Of a stretch of 33,285 bases of DNA, positions 7,858 to 16,510 are shown in pieces. Source of the DNA: CAYQIM01 sp964417555 (GTDB lineage Bacteria > Pseudomonadota > Gammaproteobacteria > Diplorickettsiales > Diplorickettsiaceae); the NCBI GenBank assembly GCA_964417555.1, contig CAYQIM010000013.1, forward strand, positions 1 to 33,285, written 5' to 3'. Numbering within the stretch: position 1 is the first letter of the stretch; each line of letters starts with the position of its first letter. Below the pieces are notes generated by a model, which saw only the letters and a program-made list of their open reading frames with translations, was not told where the DNA came from and did no database searches. Both the position numbers and the translations under genes were made by a program.

Positions 7858-8687
7858 CACAAATTTTCCAGATAATTGACAAACGTTTTTGTACTCGCCC
7901 TATAAACAGCAATCCCTTTAAACATAAGCTGATTTTCTTTACCATCAACCACGGTATAACGCCCCTCATCAGCAATGAGACGGGTTCTTAGTGTATAATT
8001 TCCTGGGAAACTAAATAATGGTCCTAACACCTCAAAAAAACCACTATCATGTAAAAGCCAGCGTATGTAACCGTCTACATAATAGATCTCATCTTTTTCA
8101 ATAGAAAAAGCATTATCATAATTTTTGCTTATGAAATCTTCCACTGTATTAGACTGTACCTTTTTATCTGTGTAAGTTTTTATAGCAATAACTAGTTCAT
8201 CTCGACAAAGTGTCCTTAGTTTAGCTAAATAAGAAATATCCCTAAAAAGAAAAGATGAAAAACACGGATCAAACGAATAAATCACCGGTGTCTTAGTTAG
8301 ACTTAATAGAAACGAATTAAAGTCTTTTTTAATGCTAACTGGTTTTAAAGTTAAAAAATTAATAATGGGATCTAAATAACCTCTTATCGAAGAATTCCTA
8401 GCAATAATTAAATTATTTTTTATACTAGAAAAATTATTTTTTATGCTAAAAAATATATTTAATAGCTCTCTTCCCTCCTCAGGGGAATGAGGATTATCAA
8501 GGATAATTTCAAGTTTATTTTTTCTAAAGATGCGCTTACATCTTAAATCATTATAAGGATCCAATGGATACAGACGTATATTAGTCTTAACCCTATTCTT
8601 TAAAATTATTAAAAGTTTTACAAACTTAATAAATCGGGCACGATAATAATTAAATTTTTTAACAAATCCATTTTCAAGAGAAAGCAT
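7857..8687 (-). CDS. Hypothetical protein in surface-glycan-like operon
   Basis: 276 residues from ATG 8687; I do not recognise the family. The N terminus is strongly basic with an amphipathic helix-like start (FNYYRARFIKFVKLLIILKNR). The C-terminal third contains a compact aromatic-rich region (YYVDGYIRWLLHDSGFFEVLGPL, then SFPGNYTLRTRLIADEGRYTVVDGKE), which looks like a folded beta-rich domain. Cysteine is rare. It ends by overlapping the next gene by 4 bp and starts 6 bp after the methyltransferase stop, so it belongs to the same transcript. A role in making or transferring the group handled by its neighbours is likely from context only. The gene is visibly more AT-rich than the cell wall genes of this window. 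Confidence 0.65.
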   Translation of the reverse strand: MLSLENGFVKKFNYYRARFIKFVKLLIILKNRVKTNIRLYPLDPYNDLRCKRIFRKNKLEIILDNPHSPEEGRELLNIFFSIKNNFSSIKNNLIIARNSSIRGYLDPIINFLTLKPVSIKKDFNSFLLSLTKTPVIYSFDPCFSSFLFRDISYLAKLRTLCRDELVIAIKTYTDKKVQSNTVEDFISKNYDNAFSIEKDEIYYVDGYIRWLLHDSGFFEVLGPLFSFPGNYTLRTRLIADEGRYTVVDGKENQLMFKGIAVYRASTKTFVNYLENL

Positions 8688-8693
8688 AAAAAA

Positions 8694-9326
8694 TTATTTA
8701 TCTACGACAAAAGCATAAAAATGGGTGTTTTCCCAAGGGTTAAGATAACTAGGGTATATATCGACCACTGAATAGTGAGAAAAACTATCTGCAATTAGCT
8801 GTTGATCTTTTATAAGGGAACGGTATAAAGCGTGATAACATTGTCCCAATGCTTCAGAATAATTATCTATAATAACATCTTCATGGATACCGCAAGCGTG
8901 CTTAATCAATAGTTTACCGTTTTTTTTCAAAAAACGGTGACAACGTTTATAAAGCTGAGTCACTTCGTCGTCATTTAAATAATTTAAAACACCAAAAATA
9001 ATGATTAAATCATACTGTTTTGTATCGTCGTAGTTAGCAATATCTACAGTTTTTTTTACTATTTTTGGCGAGTCAATACAAAAAGTTAAAAAAGCACTAT
9101 TTTTATCAATAGCGGTAATATGTGTGACATAGGGTTCTAATCTGTTAACAATAGCGCCCGTCCCACAACCCAGATCCAATATATGTGAATATGAGCTAAC
9201 ATATTTTAAAATAAAATTTATATCGTAATTTAAACACTCATCATGTTTAAAGTGCGTAGCTAACCTAGGGTCTTTTATTTCAGAACGATTCCGCCAAAAT
9301 TTGTCGATTTTCTCCTTGTTTAACAT
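8694..9326 (-). CDS. Class I SAM-dependent methyltransferase
   Basis: Rossmann-type methyltransferase. Motif I ILDLGCGTGAI is clear, an acidic end of strand 2 follows (ITAIDKNS), and motif IV-like YDLIIIFGVLNYL comes later. The frame is open to an ATG at 9338 (214 residues). The ATG at 9326 (210 residues, MLNKEKIDKFW) has GGAGAAG ending 3 bp upstream, and is the better start. The 5' end overlaps the nucleotidyltransferase 3' end by about 47 bp, which indicates coupling. Substrate cannot be read from the sequence. In this operon it could methylate the sugar, alcohol or phosphate group being built. Confidence 0.85.
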   Translation of the reverse strand: MLNKEKIDKFWRNRSEIKDPRLATHFKHDECLNYDINFILKYVSSYSHILDLGCGTGAIVNRLEPYVTHITAIDKNSAFLTFCIDSPKIVKKTVDIANYDDTKQYDLIIIFGVLNYLNDDEVTQLYKRCHRFLKKNGKLLIKHACGIHEDVIIDNYSEALGQCYHALYRSLIKDQQLIADSFSHYSVVDIYPSYLNPWENTHFYAFVVDK

Positions 9327-9993
9327 AAACTTCTCCATTATTTCTTGAATAAATTTCTTTTAACCAGACTATTGCTTTATTGTAATCCGCTAAAGTATCG
9401 ATCTCTTGTGATCTGACTTTTATTGCTAATACAGGCAATACTGGAGCAAGCATTTCATAAACATGGGAGTTATTAGCCTTTATTTTAGAAGCATGTATTT
9501 GTGCTAAACCATTCCATTCATAAGCTGATTTTGTTTCTGGAGTAAATTGCTGGACATAATTTTTTTTATTATCGTGAATAAGCTTAATATAACAAGGATG
9601 TTCAGTATTAATTTCCGTATAAGCTAAACACTCACTATCAAGCGATAAAAAATATTGAAAATCTTCCGGATGAACTAACAAATCTCCATCTAACGAAATA
9701 ACTAACTTATCCGTATAGGCCGCCCCTAAAGCTAAGCTAGTGCCTGTTTTAGTTGTGCGATAATCATGATTAAAAACAAATAAAACATCGCTACGTACTG
9801 CTAACACGGCATTAATAACTTCCTGCGCCTCAAAGCCAATGACAACTCGAACATCACTTACCTCTTTTAGCAGCTCTAATTGCCAATGAATCAAGGGTTT
9901 TCCACCTAGGGTGATCAGTGCTTTTGTTCTGCCAAGCCCTAAACGGCTACCCAAACCTGCACAATTTAACACAACTGTTTTAGAAAGCGGCAT
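9280..9993 (-). CDS. Sugar- or alcohol-phosphate nucleotidyltransferase
   Basis: NTP_transferase (MobA/LicC-like) fold of 237 residues that would join a phosphate-bearing sugar or small alcohol to an NTP. The nucleotide-binding start is NCAGLGSRLGLGRTKAL (10-26), with the G-x-G-x-R and downstream lysine of the family, then LGGKPLIHWQLELL. The metal-binding LDGDLLV lies at about 100. The protein is shorter than RmlA or GalU enzymes and closest in size and form to cytidylyltransferases such as choline-phosphate cytidylyltransferase. It overlaps the upstream HAD gene by 28 bp. The actual substrate (CTP and phosphoalcohol, or a sugar phosphate) is not decided by what can be seen. Confidence 0.8.
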   Translation of the reverse strand: MPLSKTVVLNCAGLGSRLGLGRTKALITLGGKPLIHWQLELLKEVSDVRVVIGFEAQEVINAVLAVRSDVLFVFNHDYRTTKTGTSLALGAAYTDKLVISLDGDLLVHPEDFQYFLSLDSECLAYTEINTEHPCYIKLIHDNKKNYVQQFTPETKSAYEWNGLAQIHASKIKANNSHVYEMLAPVLPVLAIKVRSQEIDTLADYNKAIVWLKEIYSRNNGEVYVKQGENRQILAESF

Positions 9994-10577
9994 AATGTTT
10001 TTTCATTATAAATAACATGAGAAGCATTCACCATGACAGAATTTGCTGGTGAATGGATACCTCCGTAGGCAATACCTACATCCGCTAACTCCATTAATTC
10101 AGCATCGTTATGCCCTTCACCAATAGCAACAAATTGCTTAGCAGAAGAAGTGTGACGTAACCTTTGAATAATCTCTTTTTTATTTAAAATAGATTTAACC
10201 CCTTCAATAAAATTATCTTTATGGTGAGCTATTGAAGTAAATGAAGGAATTTTTAATTTTTCACATAATGGTTTTACCCATACATCAAGATTACCGGTAA
10301 CAATATAGCAACGGTCAGCATTATCCTGCATAAAGCTGACTAAACTTTCATTAAGCGAAACTCCTTCTATAATTGCTTGTATTTGGTCAATAGGGATAGA
10401 TTTCAATATCTCAATTCTTTGTAAAAAACCTTCTTCAAAAGGAAGCTTTCCCCATATACACTGGTAGGTTAAATCTTTAATGACGTCTTCCAAATTGAAA
10501 TTTTTAGCAATAAGTGGCAATAGTTCACAGTGGGTTAACGTACCATCAAGATCAACTAAAAAAATAAACCGAGTCAT
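9966..10577 (-). CDS. HAD-family phosphatase (SerB-like, HAD-IB)
   Basis: 203-residue haloacid-dehalogenase phosphatase. Motif I is DLDGTLT with nucleophile Asp9 and acid/base Asp11; motif II is in CYIVTGN; a motif III lysine occurs around LNKKEII; motif IV is GEGHNDAEL. The cap lies between motifs I and II, as in phosphoserine phosphatase-type enzymes. It is the first gene of the operon (next gene overlaps by 28 bp), preceded by a 323-bp intergenic region. By position it probably dephosphorylates an intermediate of the same pathway, not necessarily phosphoserine. Confidence 0.83.
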   Translation of the reverse strand: MTRFIFLVDLDGTLTHCELLPLIAKNFNLEDVIKDLTYQCIWGKLPFEEGFLQRIEILKSIPIDQIQAIIEGVSLNESLVSFMQDNADRCYIVTGNLDVWVKPLCEKLKIPSFTSIAHHKDNFIEGVKSILNKKEIIQRLRHTSSAKQFVAIGEGHNDAELMELADVGIAYGGIHSPANSVMVNASHVIYNEKTLCRFLKQLC

Positions 10578-10900
10578 TAAAGAAATAAAATTCCATTTAT
10601 TGTTGAGGCAGGAAAAAAATGCGTGCTTATTTTAACTTTTTTTTACAAAATAAAAAATATCTATTTTGAAAAAATTATATCTATATTAGCCAAATAAATT
10701 TGGTATACGTAAACTAAACCGGAATCAAATTCGTTGGTTTTGCCCGTCATGTGATCCCGCATACCATTGTCTTAAAACTTTAAGTTTCGCAACTTCAAGT
10801 ACAAGCAGTATAGGCGTTCGTTGAGTTATATGGCATTATTGAGGTTGGTGGCTTAGCCAGGATGGCTCAATATGGACACAAATGGATTAACAACAAGGAT
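10578..10900. other. Divergent intergenic region
   Basis: About 320 bp between the divergent HAD operon and the cytochrome locus. 10600-10700 is very AT-rich and probably holds promoter elements of the minus-strand operon, with a TATAAT-like hexamer but no good -35 found. 10782-10814 carries a dispersed repeat. TATTGAG (10837-10843) and CTCAATA (10866-10872) can pair around a TGGC-tta-GCCA inner stem, making a hairpin 28 bp before the cytochrome start. Confidence 0.45.
10782..10814 (+). repeat. Third copy of the 4.0-kb/5.0-kb dispersed repeat
   Basis: aagtttcgcaacttcaagta followed by caagcagtata aligns with 4017-4048 at roughly 26 of 33 positions, allowing one 2-bp gap. This shows the arms around the 4031-4930 gene belong to a dispersed intergenic family. 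Confidence 0.5.
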
Positions 10901-12432
10901 ATGAGCAATATAAACTCAAGGATGTGCATTGTTTTATTAAGTGTATTTGTTTTTACACTATTCCTTACGCTATCTAAACGGGTAGATGCACAAACTGTCG
11001 ATTCACATAAAAAAACAATGACCTTTTTATAAAGTATCCTAGTTCTCATTACCCTTCTAATCCTGCAGCACGTGCATTAATTAAACGTGGCGAGTACTTA
11101 AGTAAAGCGGGCGATTGCATTGCCTGTCACACCGATACCAAACACCAAGGACAGGCATTTGCCGGTGGGCTCGGTATCTACACCCCGTTCGGTACAATCT
11201 ATTCACCCAATATTACGCCAGACAAAAACACAGGGATTGGTCGTTGGAGCGACGATGATTTTATTCGTGCCATGCATAAAGGAATAGCACCCGACGGCTC
11301 GTATTATTTCCCCGTTTTTCCTTTTGCTAGCTTTACCAAAATCAATAAAGCGGATTTGTTAGCCATCAAAGCTTATCTTTTTAGCCTAGCCCCTATTGAA
11401 AAAAAGAATTCAGCCAATGAAATGATGTGGCCTTTTAATTGGCGTTTCTTACAGCTAGGCTGGCGTATTTTATTTTTCCGTTCAGGTGAATTCCAACCTG
11501 AACCTTTACAATCTAAGGATTGGAATCGCGGCGCTTATTTAGTCCAAGGATTAGGACATTGTGGTATGTGCCATAGTCCATTAAACCTACTCGGCGCCGA
11601 AGAAAAAAAATACTATTTAACAGGCGGGTTTATTGAAGGCTATTACGCTCCCAATATTACCTCCAGCGGTTTAAAAGAAGTCTCGATCCCTGAAATTTTA
11701 GCTGTGTTTCAAACAGGAAAAAAACCCAAAGCAGCTGGCAAAATTGGTGGGCCGATGGCCGAGGTGAATAGTAATAGTCTATCCTATTTAACAAACTACG
11801 ATTTAAGCGCTATAGCTAGCTATTTAAAAAGTGTTAAAAGCCAAATGCCAAAATCAGCATTTACTGGCCCTGTTACAGCAAAAACAGGAAAAAAAGTTTA
11901 CCAAAAATATTGCGCCGTCTGCCACGCCACAGGTGCCGCTGGTGCTCCTAAACTTGGTGATAATACAGAATGGCAAACACGGTTAAAAATAGGCAAAGAG
12001 CAAGTTTACAATCGTGCCATACAAGGCTTTAACTCCATGCCGGCTAAAGGGACATGTACAGGATGTTCAGATGATGCCATCAAAGCGGCAGTTGATTATC
12101 TTATTGATACAAAACAAACAACAGCGGGCACAACCTTACTTCCCGTACAAGAGCCTGCATTTAGCTTAAAGGTGGGAAAAACTATTTACCAAACGCATTG
12201 TGCAATTTGTCACAGTAAAGGAGTAACAGACACACCACAATTAGGGGACAAAATAACCTGGAAACCTTTAATAGCAAAAGGAATAGATGTTTTATTTGCC
12301 AACACCATTCACGGTTACAAAAAAATGCCGACAAAAGGAAATTGTAACGACTGCAGTAATGCGGAGTTGGAAGCAAGTGTGAAATATATAGTGGAAGAGA
12401 GTAAGACAAACGGAAATTATTCATTATGGTAA
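10901..12432 (+). pseudogene. Tetraheme cytochrome c, frameshifted after the signal peptide
   Basis: A start at 10901 gives a signal peptide (MSNINSRMCIVLLSVFVF..., likely cleaved after VDA) and then a stop at 11030-11032. The mature protein continues one frame over, open from 11011 to 12432 with no start codon before 11272. A single added base in the T run at 11024-11028 would join the two into about 510 residues. Four heme sites are seen: CIACH (11116), CGMCH (11560), CAVCH (11911) and CAICH (12199). The first two domains resemble the cytochrome subunit of membrane alcohol/gluconate dehydrogenases (GIYTPFGTIYSPNITPD). The last two resemble cytochrome c5 (MPAKG-CTGCSD and MPTKG-CNDCSN, giving an axial Met and a disulfide). 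It probably passes electrons to the aa3 oxidase encoded next. Whether it is a real lesion or a sequence error cannot be told here. Confidence 0.78.
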
Positions 12433-12559
12433 GTATACTCTTCGCACTTGGATTTTCGGCTGTGTTGCTACTCAATTCGCAATCCTCATGTATTCTACAT
12501 ACACTGCGGTTGCTCATCCTCGTAGCGCCTTGCCGAAAAACCAATTGCTGTGAGTATAG
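12433..12559. repeat. Palindromic intergenic element
   Basis: Arms start gtatactcttcgcacttgg (12433) and, on the other strand from 12559, ctatactcacagcaattgg. Both share tatactc, ttgg and ttttcggc in the same order over about 27 bp. The core contains agcaaccg, a small tgtatgt/atacat pairing and a second gagtagcaac. It begins right at the stop codon of the cytochrome gene. Half of it recurs at 2366-2400, and an element of the same design lies at 30397-30541. Confidence 0.7.
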
Positions 12560-12653
12560 ATAAGCTTCGTCTTTTTAAAATACTTGCTTATCCAAAGATT
12601 TAGCATAAGTGCTAAAAAAATTATTATGCAATAGTAATAACAAGGATAGTTTT

Positions 12654-13463
12654 ATGAGATTAAATGACTTTAAAGCCGGACATTTAAAACGTGTTATTGG
12701 CTTGAGTTTATTTTTTATTCCGCACACGGCTTTGTCCGCATGGCAAATGAATATGCCACGTGGCGTTACTCCACTGAGCCATTCTATTTATGATCTGCAT
12801 ATGCTGGTATTTTGGATTTGTGTAGGCATTGCCATTATTGTATTCGGCATCATGCTGTTTTCTTTGATCCGCCATCGAAAATCTCGTGGTGTAACGCCAG
12901 CACAGTTTCATGAACATCCTGTATTAGAAATTGCTTGGGCTATTGTGCCCTTTATTATTTTGATTCTGATTGCCATTCCGGCCACAAAAACACTCATTAA
13001 AATGAATGACAATAGTAATCCTGATCTGACTATCAAAGTCACCGGTTATCAATGGCGTTGGCGTTACGCCTATCTTGATCAAGGAATCGATTTTTTTAGT
13101 AATCTATCGACACCGACAGAAGAATTACAAAATAGAGCGAAAAAAAACCCATGGTATTTACTCGAAGTCGATCATCCACTGGTTGTCCCGATTCATAAAA
13201 AAATTCGCTTTCTTTTTACATCCAACGATGTCATCCATGCCTGGTGGATTCCAACTCTCGGTATTAAACGTGACACAATACCCGGGTTTATTAATGAATC
13301 CTGGGCCAGAATAGATAAAGAAGGTACCTATCGCGGCCAATGTGCTGAATTATGCGGCACTAATCATGCTTTTATGCCGATTGTGGTACAGGCAGTCAGC
13401 GAAGCAGAATTTAATCAATGGATCAAACAACAGGGAAACACCTCTCATGGAACAAACACTTGA
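12654..13463 (+). CDS. coxB: Cytochrome c oxidase subunit II
   Basis: 269-residue subunit that takes electrons from cytochrome c at its CuA centre. An N-terminal signal-like segment (9-28) is followed by two membrane helices (about 48-72 and 92-112) and the periplasmic cupredoxin domain. All CuA ligands are present: His195 in VIHAWW, then Cys230, Glu232, Cys234, His238 and Met241 in CAELCGTNHAFM. The aromatic electron-entry stretch GYQWRWRYAY is at 131-140. There is no fused cytochrome c domain. The frame is open from a GTG at 12609, but the ATG at 12654 has AAGGA 7 bp upstream. The coxA start lies within its last 17 bases. Confidence 0.96.
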   Translation: MRLNDFKAGHLKRVIGLSLFFIPHTALSAWQMNMPRGVTPLSHSIYDLHMLVFWICVGIAIIVFGIMLFSLIRHRKSRGVTPAQFHEHPVLEIAWAIVPFIILILIAIPATKTLIKMNDNSNPDLTIKVTGYQWRWRYAYLDQGIDFFSNLSTPTEELQNRAKKNPWYLLEVDHPLVVPIHKKIRFLFTSNDVIHAWWIPTLGIKRDTIPGFINESWARIDKEGTYRGQCAELCGTNHAFMPIVVQAVSEAEFNQWIKQQGNTSHGTNT

Positions 13464-15036
13464 GCTAGAACATCCCGTTCAAAAAGGTTTTTTAGCCTTT
13501 ATTAAACGTTGGCTATTTACCACCAACCATAAAGAAATTGGCACACTCTACTTACTTTTTAGTTTGCTGATGTTTTTTATTGGCGGTGTCTTTGCTTTAC
13601 TGATACGTGCTGAATTGTTCCAACCAGGCGCCCGTTTACTCAATCCCGAGTTTTTTAATCAGATGACAACAATGCATGGCATTGTCATGCTATTCCTCGC
13701 TATCATGCCGGCTTTTTCTGGCTTCGCCAACTGGATGATCCCTTTAATGATAGGCGCACCGGATATGGCGATGCCACGTATGAATAACTGGGCATTTTGG
13801 ATTTTACCGGTTGCCGCTATTTTATTATTCAGCACTTTATTTATGGACGGTTCAGCACCTAATTTTGGCTGGACGATGTATGCACCCTTATCGACCACCT
13901 ATGCACCGGAAAGTACGGATTATTTAATTTTAACTATTCACTTAATGGGACTTTCCTCTTTAATGGGTGCTATCAACATTATTGTCACTCTGCTTAATCT
14001 GCGTGCACCTGGTATGACAATGATGAAAATGCCTATTTTCTGTTGGTCCTGGTTAGTCACTGCTTTCTTATTAATTGCCGTCATGCCTGTACTAGCCGCG
14101 GCTATCACCATGATGTTAATGGATAGACACTTTGCCACCAGCTTTTTTAGTGCTGCCGGAGGCGGTGATCCATTACTCTATCAACATCTTTTCTGGTTTT
14201 TTGGTCATCCTGAAGTTTATATTATTATTCTCCCTGCCTTCGGACTTATTTCACAAATTATTCCTACTTTCAGCCGTAAAAAGCTTTTTGGCTATCGCTT
14301 CATGGTCTATGCTATTTTAGCAATTGCCTTTTTATCGTTTATCGTTTGGGTGCATCATATGTTTGTCACCGGCGTGCCTTTAGCCGCTGAATTGTTTTTT
14401 ATGTATACCACCATGCTTATCGCTGTCCCAACTGGCGTTAAGGTATTTAATTGGGTCACCACGATGTATCGTGGTGCCATCACCTTTGAAACACCGATGT
14501 TATTTGCTATTGCCTTCGTTATTCTATTCACTATCGGTGGATTTTCAGGTGTCATGCTGTCGATGGTGCCCGCTGATTTTCAATACCAAGATACCTATTT
14601 TGTTGTGGCACATTTTCATTATGTATTAGTTCCCGGTGGCTTATTTGCCGCGATTGCGGCCATTTATTACTGGTTACCGAAAATGACGGGCGTTATGTAT
14701 AACGAGAGATGGGGACAATGTCATTTCTGGTTATCTGTTATCGGCGTTAATCTGACTTTTTTTCCTATGCATTTTTTAGGACTCGCAGGTATGCCCCGTC
14801 GTATTGCTGATTATTCACTACAATTTGCTAACTTTAATGCAATTGCGAGTCTAGGTGCTTTTATCTTTGGATTTGCGCAACTATTTTTTCTATTCGTTAT
14901 CTTCCGAGCTATATTAGGGAAAGGAAAAAAAGCGACTGCACAAGTCTGGGAAGGTGCTGAAGGTTTAGAATGGACACTCAGTTCGCCACCACCCTTGCAT
15001 AGCTTTACTACACCGCCAAAAATCCCATTGTCATGA
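13447..15036 (+). CDS. coxA: Cytochrome c oxidase subunit I (aa3-type)
   Basis: 529-residue catalytic subunit that reduces O2 and pumps protons. Ligands are visible: His77 and His391 for low-spin heme a, His389 for heme a3, and His254, His303 and His304 for CuB. Tyr258 in HPEVY is the cross-linked tyrosine, and Glu256 ends the D channel. Lys332 in PTGVKVFNW marks the K channel, and Asp106 in APDMAMPRMNN marks the D-channel region, so this is an A-type oxidase. A longer frame from 13342 exists, but the ATG at 13447 (MEQTLELEH) matches the family N terminus and couples to coxB by a 17-bp overlap. Confidence 0.97.
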   Translation: MEQTLELEHPVQKGFLAFIKRWLFTTNHKEIGTLYLLFSLLMFFIGGVFALLIRAELFQPGARLLNPEFFNQMTTMHGIVMLFLAIMPAFSGFANWMIPLMIGAPDMAMPRMNNWAFWILPVAAILLFSTLFMDGSAPNFGWTMYAPLSTTYAPESTDYLILTIHLMGLSSLMGAINIIVTLLNLRAPGMTMMKMPIFCWSWLVTAFLLIAVMPVLAAAITMMLMDRHFATSFFSAAGGGDPLLYQHLFWFFGHPEVYIIILPAFGLISQIIPTFSRKKLFGYRFMVYAILAIAFLSFIVWVHHMFVTGVPLAAELFFMYTTMLIAVPTGVKVFNWVTTMYRGAITFETPMLFAIAFVILFTIGGFSGVMLSMVPADFQYQDTYFVVAHFHYVLVPGGLFAAIAAIYYWLPKMTGVMYNERWGQCHFWLSVIGVNLTFFPMHFLGLAGMPRRIADYSLQFANFNAIASLGAFIFGFAQLFFLFVIFRAILGKGKKATAQVWEGAEGLEWTLSSPPPLHSFTTPPKIPLS

Positions 15037-15046
15037 AAGATATAAA

Positions 15047-15619
15047 ATGTTGTCTTTACCAAAAAATACTAACAAAAAACTTCTATTACTTCTTTCACTG
15101 ACAACGATTGCTATGTTTGGTTTTGGTTTTGCAATGATTCCATTGTACAACTCTCTCTGTAAAAATTTAGGTATTAATGGAAAGACAGATAAAAATAGCT
15201 ATTTAGCCTCTAGCGAAATTGATTTATCACGTAGTGTTCGCGTAGAATTTATGACAAGTAACAATAACTATCTACCATGGGATTTTTACCCACGCCTACG
15301 CCATCTACAACTACATCCTGGCGAAAATATACTGGTTTATTTCGAGGCTAAAAATAATTCAAGCAAGCAAATGACGGTACAAGCCATCCCTAGTGTTTCA
15401 CCCGGTATTGCCGCCAAGCATCTGAAAAAAACTGAATGTTTCTGCTTTACACAACAAACCTTCACCCCAGGTCAACACCGTACCATGCCGGTGTTATTTC
15501 ATTTGGATACGCAATTACCCAAAGAAATTAATACCATAACTTTATCGTACACCTTATTTGATACGACGAACTTAAAACGGCCTCTGGTGATACCGTCAAC
15601 TCAAGGACATATCGCATAA
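15047..15619 (+). CDS. ctaG: Cytochrome c oxidase assembly protein CtaG/Cox11
   Basis: 190-residue copper chaperone that delivers copper to the CuB site of CoxA. One N-terminal membrane helix (about 12-32) ends in the conserved PLYNSLCKNLGINGK. A periplasmic immunoglobulin-like domain follows, with PWDFYPRLRHLQLHPGE. The copper-binding CFCF motif (within ECFCFTQQ) is present. It starts 10 bp after coxA and is followed by coxC, the usual order. Length is normal. Confidence 0.95.
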   Translation: MLSLPKNTNKKLLLLLSLTTIAMFGFGFAMIPLYNSLCKNLGINGKTDKNSYLASSEIDLSRSVRVEFMTSNNNYLPWDFYPRLRHLQLHPGENILVYFEAKNNSSKQMTVQAIPSVSPGIAAKHLKKTECFCFTQQTFTPGQHRTMPVLFHLDTQLPKEINTITLSYTLFDTTNLKRPLVIPSTQGHIA

Positions 15620-15639
15620 AGCTAGCAAGGAATGAACGT

Positions 15640-16509
15640 ATGCAACATAAACCCTCTCATTATTATGTCCCACAACAAAGCGGACGGCCTATTCTAGGCG
15701 CTATCGCCTTATTTATTCTCGCGCTAGGCTCACTTAATTTAACTGAAAAATGGGGAATGGTCGCATTTTTAATAGGTTTAGCCGGATTGTTGTTTATGCT
15801 TGGCGGATGGTTTCGATCCGTTATCAAAGAAAGTAATGCGGGCTACTACAACCAACAAATGGACAAAACATTTCGTTGGGGTATGTTCTGGTTTTTAATA
15901 TCGGAATTATTTCTGTTCGGATTATTACTCGGATCTATTTTTCATGTCAGATTTTCAATTACCCCGTGGATAGCGGGCCAAAGTGGTGATGCGTCGCTAC
16001 TGACCCATTATTTACTATGGCCCGATTTTGCTCAGCATTGGCCATTAATAACACCACCAAGAAATTCTCCAATTACAAAAAACGCTTCTAGTTTAATTTC
16101 ACTACGTGGCATTCCTTTTCTTAATCTGATCCTATTTCTGATTAGCCTATTATTTTCGCTATACGCTTTAATTTCTTTAAAAAAAGAAAAATATAAAAAA
16201 TCGTTTATCACATTAAATACAGCTATTTTATTAGGAATTTTATTTTTAGCATTACAAACTTATTATTTTATTTATCTAATTAAGGCGAATATTATTGTTA
16301 AAACTGGCGTATATGGTAGCTTTTTGATTGCCTTCCTTGGCCTACATATTCTCAATGTGACTAGCGCACTTTTATTTTTCATAAGTATCAGTCTACGAAT
16401 TTATCATCATAAAGTCAGTGTAAAAAACACCTTCTCCTTAGATGCGGGTATTTGGTGGTGGTGCTTTCTTACCGGTATATGGCTACTAGGATGTTTATTA
16501 ATTTTTTAA
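15640..16509 (+). CDS. coxC: Cytochrome c oxidase subunit III
   Basis: 289-residue integral membrane subunit with about seven hydrophobic segments. Family marks are WFRSVIKESNAGYYN near 57-71 and the acidic helix MFWFLISELFLFG around 92-104, where the conserved glutamate is kept. The usual GLHxxHV motif near the end reads GLHILNV, so its second histidine is replaced by asparagine. AAGGAA lies 7 bp before the ATG. SURF1 starts one base after the stop, indicating one transcript. Confidence 0.93.
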   Translation: MQHKPSHYYVPQQSGRPILGAIALFILALGSLNLTEKWGMVAFLIGLAGLLFMLGGWFRSVIKESNAGYYNQQMDKTFRWGMFWFLISELFLFGLLLGSIFHVRFSITPWIAGQSGDASLLTHYLLWPDFAQHWPLITPPRNSPITKNASSLISLRGIPFLNLILFLISLLFSLYALISLKKEKYKKSFITLNTAILLGILFLALQTYYFIYLIKANIIVKTGVYGSFLIAFLGLHILNVTSALLFFISISLRIYHHKVSVKNTFSLDAGIWWWCFLTGIWLLGCLLIF

Positions 16510-16510
16510 C

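Noticed and set aside
10720..10900. Remnant of an insertion sequence upstream of the cytochrome
   Set aside because: Short frames there showed no transposase motif; only a small dispersed repeat and a hairpin can be supported.
10867..11049. 60-codon minus-strand frame opposite the cytochrome signal peptide
   Set aside because: The plus strand here encodes a clear signal peptide, so the opposite frame is a shadow.
12182..12544. 120-codon minus-strand frame over the cytochrome end
   Set aside because: Half is antisense to the c5-like domain and half is the palindromic element.
13342..13446. 35-codon N-terminal extension of coxA
   Set aside because: It is antiphase coding of the coxB CuA region; the ATG at 13447 matches the family start.
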